The notes beneath the pieces were generated by a model. It ran no database searches. It worked only from the letters and a program-made list of their open reading frames with translations, and was not told where the DNA came from. Made by a program: the position numbers and the translations under genes. This document shows positions 13,625-20,005 of a stretch of 20,005 nt of DNA, piece after piece. The stretch's first letter is position 1; every line of letters begins with the position of its first letter. Source of the DNA: CAYFMS01 sp964491425 (GTDB lineage: Bacteria; Patescibacteriota; Patescibacteriia; UBA9934); assembly GCA_964491425.1 (NCBI GenBank), contig CAZBFR010000009.1, positions 1 through 20,005 of the forward strand, read 5' to 3'.

Positions 13625-16363
13625 TTAGGCTCCGTGACATTTTTTATACTTCTTCCCGCTCCCGCAAGGGCAGGGCTCATTTCTACCCGCGGTTTCGTTT
13701 GAATTTTGGATCTGTGCGTTTTCTTGCGGTTTGTCCGATGTTTTCACCGCACCGCTTAATTGGACACCTGCGCGTTCGAGTACTGACGGTGCGTTTGTAA
13801 TCATCGCATGCGTCTTTACCGCACTCTCGAGCGCTCTAAATCCGGAGTACACGATATCGTGCTCGATATTTGCAATGAGTGCATTAAAGATTCCGTAAGA
13901 TTCTCGCTTATACTCAACGAGCGGGTCGCGCTGTCCGTAGCCCGAAAGGCCGATTCCACGGCGAAGATGACGCATCGTTTCAAGGTGGCGAATAAAGGCA
14001 CGGTCGATAATTCGAAGCATTACAACACGAAGCACTTCGCTCGCGCGCTCCTTCGGAAGCCCCGATTCGATTACCCGCGCAAGTTGCGCGTCAATCATCG
14101 TCGTAAACGCACGAATCACTTCGTCACGATCTCGCGCAAGGCGTTCCTTATCGCGCGACGGATTCCCGAGCCGATCGCTCGCAAGCGCGTCAAACTCAGG
14201 CGTCGTCGGCGCAATCGTCTTAAAAACTTCGACAATCTCTTTCGTATCCGTATCCGCGTCGCTCTTTTCTTCGGCAAAACCCCTTGGAAGATCGATCGCT
14301 TCGCCGGTATGGAAAAGTGCAACGCGCTCCGCTTCGGCCTCAATCAATTTCTTCAATTCTTCGATCGGGTCAGTGTCCCCAAACAAAAGCGCGTGGCGTC
14401 GTTCGTAAATCGCCAAACGGTGCTTATTTAGTACGTCGTCATATTCAAGAACATGTTTTCGAGAATCGAAATGATGACCCTCTACCCGCTGTTGCGCCTT
14501 CTCGAGCGCCTTTGAGATCATCTTACTTTCAATCGGTGTTTTCTCGTCGAGCTGGAGCGCGTTCATCATCCCGCGTACTCGATCAGCCCCGAAAATCCGC
14601 ATCAAATCATCCTCGAGCGAAACGAAGAACACGGTAGACCCCGGATCCCCCTGTCGCCCCGATCGTCCTCGCAACTGATTATCGATACGGCGAGATTCGT
14701 GACGCTCGGTACCAATGACATGCAAACCCCCAAGCGCCCGAACCTCCTCCTGTTCCGCCTCCGTAGACGGAACTCCGCCAAGCTTAATATCAACTCCCCG
14801 TCCCGCCATGTTCGTCGCGATCGTAACCGCCCCTTTCCGTCCAGCCTGCGCGACAACCTGCCCTTCTTCTTCGTGCTTCTTCGCGTTGAGCATTTGGTGC
14901 GGAATACCCGACGAAATTAAAAGATCATGGAGAAGTTCATTTTTCTCAATCGACACCGTTCCAACAAGAACCGGTTGGCCTCTTTCATACTTCTCGCGAA
15001 TCTCGTCGACAATCGCAAGCCATTTTCCCTTCTCGCTCTTATAAATTCGGTCAACCGCGTCAACACGACGAATCGGATTGTTCGTCGGAATCTCGACCAC
15101 CTCGAGATTATAAATTTTTGAAAACTCCTCGGCCTCGGTTGCCGCCGTTCCCGTCATTCCGGCAATCTTTGCATAGAGACGGAAATAATTTTGGAACGTA
15201 ATCGTCGCCAAAGTCATCGATTCTCGTTGAATCGGCACGCCTTCTTTTGCCTCAATCGCTTGGTGAAGTCCGTCCGAATAGCGTCGCCCCTCGAGAATTC
15301 GTCCCGTAAACTCGTCGACAATTTTAACCGCCCCGTCTTGTACAACGTATTCCTTATTAATCGCAAAAAGCGCGTGCGCCTTAAGCGCTTGCTCGGCGTG
15401 GTGGATATGCGCAAGCCCGGCGTCCGACGCGTAGAGGTTCTCGATCCCAAGGCGCTCCTCAACTTTCTTAAGCCCACTTTCGGTAAACGTCGCAACTCGC
15501 ATCTTCTCGTCGAGGTTATAATCCTCGTCCACCTTTAAATCCTTAACGATCCCCGCAAATCGGTCGTAAAGCTCGTTAGACTCTTCCGCCGGACCCGAAA
15601 TAATAAGCGGGGTTCTCGCCTCGTCAATCAAAATCGAATCGACCTCGTCGATAATCGCAAAATTGAGTCCGCGTTGTACGACGTTATCCGGGTGGAGCGC
15701 CATGTTGTCGCGCAAATAATCAAACCCGAATTCGTTATTCGTTCCGTACGTAATATCCGCCGCATATGCCTCCTTTCGCGAAACAGGTCGAAGAAAATCC
15801 ATCTCGACCTTAAAACTTCCAAGCTCATCCTGCGTTTTTTCATCTTGCGCATCCGCCTTGTACGACGGATCGTAAACATATCCGCTTTCGTGCTGAATCA
15901 CTCCGATCGTTACTCCGAGAAATGAAAAAATCTGACCCATCCAAACCGCATCACGTTTTGCGAGATAATCGTTCACCGTCACAACGTGCACACCCTTCCC
16001 CGAAAGCGCATTAAGATAAATCGGGGCGGTCGACGTCAATGTCTTTCCCTCTCCCGTGCGCATTTCCGCAATCATCCCCCTCGACAACACAAGCCCTCCC
16101 ATGACCTGTACATCATAGTAGCGTTGCCCAAGCGTGCGCTTTCCGGCCTCCCGCGCAACCGCAAAAGCCTCGTAAGTAATATCCTCAAGCGTCTCGCCTT
16201 TCGCGAGTCGCTCTTTAAATTCGACCGTCTTCTTCGCAAGCGCCTCGTCGCCGAGCGTACTTACCTCTTTTTCATATTCCAGGACTTTTTCGGCTTCTTT
16301 CCGGAGTCCCGCCAAAACCTTCTTATTCGGATCCCCAAAAATCAAATTCAAAAGCTTGTTCAT
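13625..16363 (-). CDS. secA: Protein translocase ATPase SecA
   Basis: Full-length 912-residue SecA, the cytoplasmic motor that pushes unfolded preproteins through SecYEG. Walker A is MRTGEGKT (101-108), Walker B with the DEVDSILIDEAR stretch (239-250), the preprotein-binding region follows, and helicase motifs TNMAGRGVDIKLGG and QLRGRSGRQGDPGS are intact. The C-terminus ends in the zinc-binding SEC-C motif GRNEPCPCGSGKKYKKCHG. Compared with Bacillus SecA there are extra residues between HESGYVYDPS and ITYGTNNE (~160-205), rich in charged residues, and a variable stretch before the C-terminal linker; such insertions occur in other CPR SecAs as far as I recall. A TTGCTC/CACAAT promoter ends 11 bases before the ATG. 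SecD and SecF are encoded about 6 kb away on the same strand, in a separate unit. Confidence 0.98.
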   Translation of the reverse strand: MNKLLNLIFGDPNKKVLAGLRKEAEKVLEYEKEVSTLGDEALAKKTVEFKERLAKGETLEDITYEAFAVAREAGKRTLGQRYYDVQVMGGLVLSRGMIAEMRTGEGKTLTSTAPIYLNALSGKGVHVVTVNDYLAKRDAVWMGQIFSFLGVTIGVIQHESGYVYDPSYKADAQDEKTQDELGSFKVEMDFLRPVSRKEAYAADITYGTNNEFGFDYLRDNMALHPDNVVQRGLNFAIIDEVDSILIDEARTPLIISGPAEESNELYDRFAGIVKDLKVDEDYNLDEKMRVATFTESGLKKVEERLGIENLYASDAGLAHIHHAEQALKAHALFAINKEYVVQDGAVKIVDEFTGRILEGRRYSDGLHQAIEAKEGVPIQRESMTLATITFQNYFRLYAKIAGMTGTAATEAEEFSKIYNLEVVEIPTNNPIRRVDAVDRIYKSEKGKWLAIVDEIREKYERGQPVLVGTVSIEKNELLHDLLISSGIPHQMLNAKKHEEEGQVVAQAGRKGAVTIATNMAGRGVDIKLGGVPSTEAEQEEVRALGGLHVIGTERHESRRIDNQLRGRSGRQGDPGSTVFFVSLEDDLMRIFGADRVRGMMNALQLDEKTPIESKMISKALEKAQQRVEGHHFDSRKHVLEYDDVLNKHRLAIYERRHALLFGDTDPIEELKKLIEAEAERVALFHTGEAIDLPRGFAEEKSDADTDTKEIVEVFKTIAPTTPEFDALASDRLGNPSRDKERLARDRDEVIRAFTTMIDAQLARVIESGLPKERASEVLRVVMLRIIDRAFIRHLETMRHLRRGIGLSGYGQRDPLVEYKRESYGIFNALIANIEHDIVYSGFRALESAVKTHAMITNAPSVLERAGVQLSGAVKTSDKPQENAQIQNSNETAGRNEPCPCGSGKKYKKCHGA

Positions 16364-16374
16364 ATACTAGGTCG

Positions 16375-16403
16375 ATTGTGCCTCTTTTTCCCGTTTTGAG
16401 CAA
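16375..16403 (-). promoter_or_regulatory. Promoter of secA, near-leaderless
   Basis: TTGCTC (16398-16403), 17-base spacer, CACAAT (16375-16380), ending 11 bases before the ATG at 16363. The leader would be about 4 bases and no Shine-Dalgarno is visible. Confidence 0.5.
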
Positions 16404-16407
16404 TGCA

Positions 16408-16436
16408 TTGAACTATTAGATGAAATTCGTTAGTAT
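16408..16436 (+). promoter_or_regulatory. Promoter of the plus-strand small membrane protein gene
   Basis: TTGAAC (16408-16413), 17-base spacer, TAGTAT (16431-16436). Its -35 is four bases from the -35 of secA, which fires the other way. GGAGG follows at 16443-16447. Confidence 0.5.
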
Positions 16437-16452
16437 TTCGTTGGAGGCTTCA

Positions 16453-16896
16453 ATGTCGAATAATAGCCAAAACCTGAGGGAAAATGTCAACCTCGGCCTA
16501 CTCCTTCTCGTACTCGTGCTACTGCCGTTTTTGATACTGATAGCAAACGTCATCACGATCATCTTCGGCTTCGTGCTCATGTTTTTCAGCCGGTACCAAG
16601 AACTAGGGCTGCTCATTGGCTCGTTCGGGATCGTCGCACTCGTGATGTCGATTCGAAATCTTCGTCACGACGAATCCGATACTGATGAGATACTGAAGTC
16701 CATGCGCGCTTTCGGACTACACCTAGCATCCGGAACGCTGGCATTCTGTCCCTTCGCGCTGTACCTACGTCCCCAACCGGGACAGACATTCGAATATGGC
16801 GTTTTCCTCGCAGGAGGACTCGCCACGCTCGCCCTCGGCGCGTGGTTCTCGATCCGTGTCATCGTGCCAGCAATAGATCGCCTTGGAATGCGTTAA
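16453..16896 (+). CDS. Small multi-TM membrane protein, unknown function
   Basis: 147 residues from the ATG at 16453, chosen for the GGAGG five bases upstream; an in-frame ATG at 16420 lies inside the promoter and is rejected. About four hydrophobic helices: two in residues ~15-55 (LGLLLLVLVLLPFLIL, IIFGFVLMFF), one near LGLLIGSFGIVALVM, and a final pair in LAFCPFALYL and GVFLAGGLATLALG, with a charged stretch (RHDESDTDEILK) in between. No family recognised. It is on the opposite strand to its neighbours, has its own promoter, a strong ribosome site and a hairpin after the stop, and is richer in GC by eye, so it looks like an acquired single-gene unit. Confidence 0.72.
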   Translation: MSNNSQNLRENVNLGLLLLVLVLLPFLILIANVITIIFGFVLMFFSRYQELGLLIGSFGIVALVMSIRNLRHDESDTDEILKSMRAFGLHLASGTLAFCPFALYLRPQPGQTFEYGVFLAGGLATLALGAWFSIRVIVPAIDRLGMR

Positions 16897-16910
16897 GTGC
16901 CACAACCTCA

Positions 16911-16940
16911 ACGCCCCGCCGGAACTTCCGTGCGGGGCGT
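16911..16940 (+). terminator. GC-rich hairpin, probable terminator without T tract
   Basis: ACGCCCCGC (16911-16919) pairs perfectly with GCGGGGCGT (16932-16940), with CGG/CCG inside. It lies 14 bases after the stop of the membrane protein gene and 12 bases beyond the end of hpf, between converging genes. No run of T follows on either strand, so termination may be Rho-dependent or merely a barrier. Confidence 0.5.
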
Positions 16941-16952
16941 CGTAGCATCTAT

Positions 16953-17324
16953 TTACAAAATTTCCTCGTCCTCACTCCACTCCTCAACCGCCGTTTCGAT
17001 CTCTACCTTATCCGCATCCCGCAACTTTTCCTTGTATTCTTTTACTTGTCGCTTGAGCTGATCAACGGCCGTATCGATCGCGGCGTACAAATCGTCCTTC
17101 ATGGCCTCGCTTCGAAGCTTCGCGTTCGGAATCGTAAGCATAAACTCCGCCTTAAACACGTCGCCCTTTTGGTGATGATTTGTCGTCCTCCCAACGTCGG
17201 TCGCAACGTCGCAAGGCTCCATCCCCTCCGTCAACTTCGCCACCGCCTCAAGTTTTTTCTCAACATGTTGCTTAATCGGAAGCGTAAGCTCCATATTTGT
17301 CCCCTGAATTTCTATCATGCGCAT
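16953..17324 (-). CDS. hpf: Ribosome hibernation promoting factor, short form (HPF/RaiA/YfiA)
   Basis: 123 residues of the ribosome-associated sigma-54 modulation/S30AE family. It binds the 30S decoding site and stops translation when cells idle. Family pattern seen: IEIQGTNMELTLPIKQHVEKKLEAV near the N-terminus and the K-A-E-F-M-L-T strand followed by the KDDLYAAIDTAVDQLKRQVKEYKEKL helix. The dimerising C-terminal domain of long HPF is absent; the protein ends in an acidic tail (EEWSEDEEIL). The ATG at 17324 is used, although the ATG two codons later is nearly as good. No Shine-Dalgarno; the leader contains a TTAGG/CCTAA inverted repeat. The gene is flanked on both sides by plus-strand units of different character. 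Confidence 0.95.
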   Translation of the reverse strand: MRMIEIQGTNMELTLPIKQHVEKKLEAVAKLTEGMEPCDVATDVGRTTNHHQKGDVFKAEFMLTIPNAKLRSEAMKDDLYAAIDTAVDQLKRQVKEYKEKLRDADKVEIETAVEEWSEDEEIL

Positions 17325-17351
17325 AGAAGAATGGTTAGGAATTACCTAATC

Positions 17352-17380
17352 ACTTTATCAAAATAGCCCGGGTTCTACAA
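17352..17380 (-). promoter_or_regulatory. Candidate promoter of hpf
   Basis: TTGTAG (17375-17380), 17-base spacer, TAAAGT (17352-17357) with TGA directly upstream (extended -10). Its -35 directly abuts the -35 (17381-17386) of the plus-strand promoter. Confidence 0.4.
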
Positions 17381-17409
17381 TTGACAGTATCTTAAAAATT
17401 GGGTACTAT
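17381..17409 (+). promoter_or_regulatory. Strong sigma70 promoter of the pentapeptide gene
   Basis: Consensus -35 TTGACA (17381-17386), 17-base spacer, TACTAT (17404-17409). Expected start near 17416, about 40 bases before the TTG at 17458. Confidence 0.65.
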
Positions 17410-17457
17410 TCCCAGTCGACTCCCGACAACGCCGTTTACCCGCCAATGGAGGCAACC

Positions 17458-17928
17458 TTGTCCAATTCAACACACGTGAAGATCGTCTTGCAGGGCGCCC
17501 ACGCGATCGATGCATGGCGCGAAAAGCATGAATACTTCGTCTTCGACCTCAAGGGAGCGAACCTCGAAAGAGTCGACCTTTCAGGGGCCGATCTTTCCGG
17601 AGCGATCCTCGAGGACGCCAACCTGACGTATGCTGATCTTTCAGGATCAACTTTCAACGAGACGAACCTGAGAGGAGCGAACCTGTTCAGCGCTGATCTC
17701 GACCGAGCAGATTTCGAACACGCTGATCTTCGTGAAGCTATCTTGGAAGGCGCGAGCATGGAAGGAACGAACTTTACCCAGGCCGATCTCCGAGGGGTAG
17801 GGCGCTTTCCGACAGCAGAATTCGTGGGCGCGGTAGCACTCGAATTCGCCTTCCTCGATCCCGGTCGGTTTGCGGACATACGGGCTGCTGGATACGTCCG
17901 TATGGACGACCGTCCAGAGACCTCCTGA
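17458..17928 (+). CDS. Pentapeptide-repeat protein
   Basis: 156 residues if translation starts at the TTG at 17458, preferred because GGAGG (17448-17452) stands five bases upstream; the ATG at 17446 in the same frame would overlap that site. Residues ~30-115 are A(D/N)LxX repeats: DLKGANLERVDLSGADLSGA and onward, roughly 16 five-residue units ending near FTQADLRG. These fold into a square right-handed beta-helix; some family members mimic DNA and shield gyrase (Qnr, MfpA), but most have no known role, and nothing here points to gyrase. No signal peptide or TM. An N-terminal stretch (VKIVLQGAHAIDAWREKH) resembles the short cap seen before many such repeats. It has a consensus promoter and a strong terminator, on the strand opposite to its neighbours. 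Confidence 0.88.
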   Translation: MSNSTHVKIVLQGAHAIDAWREKHEYFVFDLKGANLERVDLSGADLSGAILEDANLTYADLSGSTFNETNLRGANLFSADLDRADFEHADLREAILEGASMEGTNFTQADLRGVGRFPTAEFVGAVALEFAFLDPGRFADIRAAGYVRMDDRPETS

Positions 17929-17952
17929 ACGCAGGTGGGCCGCAACCACAAA

Positions 17953-18007
17953 CGCCCGCTGGTCACACCCCGAAAGGGTCTCGTGACTGGCGGGCGATCG
18001 TTTTTTT
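17953..18007 (+). terminator. Strong Rho-independent terminator of the pentapeptide gene
   Basis: Fourteen-base-pair stem (17953-17966 with 17983-17996, two G-T wobbles), with an inner ACCC/GGGT stem, followed by ATCG and seven T (18001-18007). It lies 24 bases after the stop. Confidence 0.85.
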
Positions 18008-18032
18008 ATCGAATCGGCAACAATCCCTGTAA

Positions 18033-19052
18033 TTACAACTGCGAGAGCATGTCGAGCAACTTTTTTGCGTGTGGTTTTGTCTCAATAGCAAATGGCGCAT
18101 ATCGCTCATCCGTTTGCGCAATCAAGGCTATCGCATTAAGTGTGCGAACATACGCTATAGCATTGAATAAATCATACGTTTCGTGCTGATCTAGTTCAAT
18201 CTCATGATTAAGATCGCCAAGAGACGTGTCCACCCCATCCAAAAGTTCACCAGGATACAGCGCATCGATAAGTTTATACGTCCACTCCCCGTTCTCTTTG
18301 TAAAAGGTTACGTTATCCGTTCCGGCTAAATCCAAGATCTCCCCGGTCTCGTAAGAATAGCGCGTTGCGCGATCAAAGAAATCGAACAAAACGTCCCGAA
18401 GCCCCGGCTCTTGTATAGCCCTCCTCTGAAGCGTGTTAAATTTATCACCGAGAAAATAGGAAAATAGTGCTGGATCCTCGGAGTCGGTTCCGTCGATCAT
18501 TTGCGAAAGCGTATGTTCGTAAATTTCAACGTGATCAGGGTTTTCAGAATCAAATATTCTTTCTATATACCCTTGAGGAACACCAAGAGCTCCGCCGTCC
18601 CCCCTCTTCTCGAGCTCCACTTTTTCTTGAAATCGTACCAGGGTCGGAAGCTCGCGAACACGAATGGTGTCTGCATTAAAATCGACATTCTTAAGATGCG
18701 CGATCAATTCATCCGTCACAGGAACCACAACGATCGCCTCGCGCTCCCGTACAACACGTTCACCGAAGTACTTTTTTAGCACTAAGTAGGCTTGCCTATT
18801 ATCGTCGCGTCGCTCTTTAAGAAATTCCGTTGGATCTCGCTCTGCGGAGGCCGTTATTTGATCAGCGAGAAGGCGATAATTCACCTTCCCGACAAGATTT
18901 GGATGATCGGGAAATGCGAAAACGGCATGCTCAGCCCCGCAACCAATAATCGTTGGCTTGTGACGCGAAACCAAGTCCTTATCTTCTATTTTTTTCATCG
19001 CCTCGTCAAACGGCGCGAAGTACCTCTGCGCCTCCGGAGACCTGTCTCGCAT
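18033..19052 (-). CDS. Protein-kinase-like fold protein, unknown function
   Basis: 339 residues from the ATG at 19052, one base after the murB stop (TAG-T-ATG); an in-frame TTG four codons upstream is less likely. The N-terminal lobe has a Gly-rich loop IGCGAEHAVF (~36-45) with a Lys at 56 (VGKVNY) eleven residues later, as in kinase-fold ATP sites. Towards the C-terminus, GEILDLAGTDNVTFY (~237-251) and YKLIDALYPG (259-268) resemble the catalytic-loop and DFG-like Asp positions of aminoglycoside-phosphotransferase-type kinases (Asp241, Asn247, Asp263), though Asp and Asn are six apart rather than five. This is inference from pattern; it may be a phosphotransferase or a pseudokinase. No membrane segment. 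Close coupling with MurB hints at a cell-wall or growth-related job but does not prove it. Confidence 0.55.
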   Translation of the reverse strand: MRDRSPEAQRYFAPFDEAMKKIEDKDLVSRHKPTIIGCGAEHAVFAFPDHPNLVGKVNYRLLADQITASAERDPTEFLKERRDDNRQAYLVLKKYFGERVVREREAIVVVPVTDELIAHLKNVDFNADTIRVRELPTLVRFQEKVELEKRGDGGALGVPQGYIERIFDSENPDHVEIYEHTLSQMIDGTDSEDPALFSYFLGDKFNTLQRRAIQEPGLRDVLFDFFDRATRYSYETGEILDLAGTDNVTFYKENGEWTYKLIDALYPGELLDGVDTSLGDLNHEIELDQHETYDLFNAIAYVRTLNAIALIAQTDERYAPFAIETKPHAKKLLDMLSQL

Positions 19053-19053
19053 A

Positions 19054-20004
19054 CTAGAATCCAATTAATTCAGCTTCTTCGTGGAGTTCGATCCCGAGCT
19101 CGTTACGGGCGCGGGTTTTTACAAGCGCGATAAGCTGAACGATGTCGCTCGCCGTTGCCTTCCCGAGGTTTACAATGAAATTTCCATGCTCCGGACTAAT
19201 TTGTGCGTCGCCGATTTTCGTTCCCTTAAGTCCAAGCTGATCGACAAGCCAACCACACCCAAGACGATGGATTTCTTTCATTTTCACCGGCACGTCGTAA
19301 AGCTTTCCAACTCGAGCGATTTCCTCCTCCGTTGCCTCGTAGTTTTTAAAGATACATCCCGCAGATCCAGCGTAGAGCGGTTGCGTCTCTTTTCGCGCGT
19401 TTAGATTTTTCTCGAGTTCTTCTTTTAATACTTCAGGGTCGCCCGGCGGGAGTTCAAAATGACCTGCAATAATAATATCGTCATTGTGCTTAAACGTAGA
19501 CTCGCGGTAACCGAAGGTTAACTCTTCTTTCTTGAGAGTGACGAACTCGCCGTCATGCATAACTTCCACTTCGGTCAAATAATCCGCAGTTTCCCCGCCG
19601 AAACATCCAGCGTTTCCTCGAATCGCTCCGCCGACCGTTCCCGGAAGCGAAATCGCCCAAGTCATTTTCGCAAGCCCCGCCTCGGCTGTCTTCCGCGCAA
19701 GAAGTGCCGAAATAACTCCAGCCTCCGCGCGAACATGATTCCCGTCGATCGCGAGTCCCCGAAGCGCCATTTTTACAACAATCCCGTCAAACCCCGTGTC
19801 GCTCGCAAGCGTGTTTGATCCCCCGCCCAAAACGAACCAGGGAATCTTATTCGTCCACGCAAAATCTACAACGGTTTTTAGCTCCTCCTTCGTCTTTACC
19901 TCGATAAACCATTTCGCCGGTCCACCAATCCTGTAATTCAAATGCTTCGCGAGCGGTTCGTTTTCCTTTAATCGGTCACCAAATTGTTCTTTCAGTTCAT
20001 TCAT
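19054..20004 (-). CDS. murB: UDP-N-acetylenolpyruvoylglucosamine reductase MurB
   Basis: 316-residue MurB, the FAD enzyme that reduces UDP-GlcNAc-enolpyruvate to UDP-MurNAc with NADPH, the second committed step of murein synthesis. FAD-binding features are seen at LGGGSN (59-64) and SLPGTVGGAI (119-128); the YR pair (166-167) supplies the conserved Arg, and Glu272 in SPEHGNF the C-terminal catalytic Glu. The residue that donates the proton, usually Ser in SAGSVFKN, is Cys217 here (SAGCIFKN). Domain order and length are ordinary. The ATG at 20004, one base from the window edge, gives the expected N-terminus (LNYRIGGPA at 22-30), so the gene is complete, though its promoter lies outside. The kinase-like gene follows after one base. 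Confidence 0.96.
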   Translation of the reverse strand: MNELKEQFGDRLKENEPLAKHLNYRIGGPAKWFIEVKTKEELKTVVDFAWTNKIPWFVLGGGSNTLASDTGFDGIVVKMALRGLAIDGNHVRAEAGVISALLARKTAEAGLAKMTWAISLPGTVGGAIRGNAGCFGGETADYLTEVEVMHDGEFVTLKKEELTFGYRESTFKHNDDIIIAGHFELPPGDPEVLKEELEKNLNARKETQPLYAGSAGCIFKNYEATEEEIARVGKLYDVPVKMKEIHRLGCGWLVDQLGLKGTKIGDAQISPEHGNFIVNLGKATASDIVQLIALVKTRARNELGIELHEEAELIGF

Positions 20005-20005
20005 A

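Noticed and set aside
13808..14431. 207-codon plus-strand frame
   Set aside because: Antisense to the conserved C-terminal third of secA; Arg-rich shadow of its codon pattern.
16420..16452. Earlier ATG for the plus-strand membrane protein
   Set aside because: It lies within the promoter, upstream of the GGAGG that fits the ATG at 16453.
1..20005. CRISPR arrays, IS elements, rRNA genes or alternative genetic code
   Set aside because: No regular repeats, transposase motifs or rRNA blocks seen; TGA ends genes in the normal way.

Overview
The window looks like a chromosomal scaffold from a Patescibacteria (Candidate Phyla Radiation) bacterium, probably of the Parcubacteria group. I infer this from the short, densely packed genes nearly all on one strand, the minimal Sec and murein set (SecA, SecD, SecF, UppP, MurB, short HPF), a TraG/VirB4-like ATPase with a zinc ribbon next to a membrane-anchored partner (a pair I associate with CPR genomes), and many small membrane proteins without a named family. 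TGA is used as a stop, so the code is the standard one. A 100-N scaffold gap lies at 1765-1864.

Layout, left to right. 1-934 (-): HD-domain phosphohydrolase, running off the window edge. 984-1757 (-): UppP, recycling the undecaprenyl carrier. 1765-1864: gap. 1865-8029 (-): SecD (with built-in parvulin domains), SecF, a single-pass membrane protein and a TraG-like ATPase, in that transcription order; this is a secretion/cell-envelope block. 8090-10038 (-): four small genes, three of them membrane proteins. 10047-12855 (-): MFS transporter, RhuM-family protein and Nudix hydrolase, an accessory-looking run. 12898-13046: an intergenic stretch with a promoter, a strong terminator and a stranded tRNA T-arm. 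13060-16363 (-): SecA followed by a two-TM protein. 16453-18007: two plus-strand single-gene units (a small membrane protein and a pentapeptide-repeat protein) either side of the ribosome hibernation factor gene hpf. 18033-20004 (-): MurB and a kinase-like protein.

Two styles of gene start coexist. Many minus-strand genes have a -10 box (often extended, TGn) only 7-14 bases before the start codon and no Shine-Dalgarno, which implies leaderless or nearly leaderless mRNAs. The HD gene and the two plus-strand genes instead have strong GGAGG sites, sometimes TTG starts, and a richer GC look by eye; they resemble acquired, self-contained units. Genes inside operons are often joined as stop-T-ATG with one base between.

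The most noteworthy item is SecD: about 200 residues carrying one apparently complete and one truncated parvulin (PpiC/PrsA-type) domain sit inside its extracytoplasmic domain, which would place a prolyl isomerase/chaperone at the exit of the Sec channel. Other points are MurB with Cys at the usual catalytic Ser position, the promoter-terminator unit ahead of the MFS gene, and the tRNA fragment beside it.
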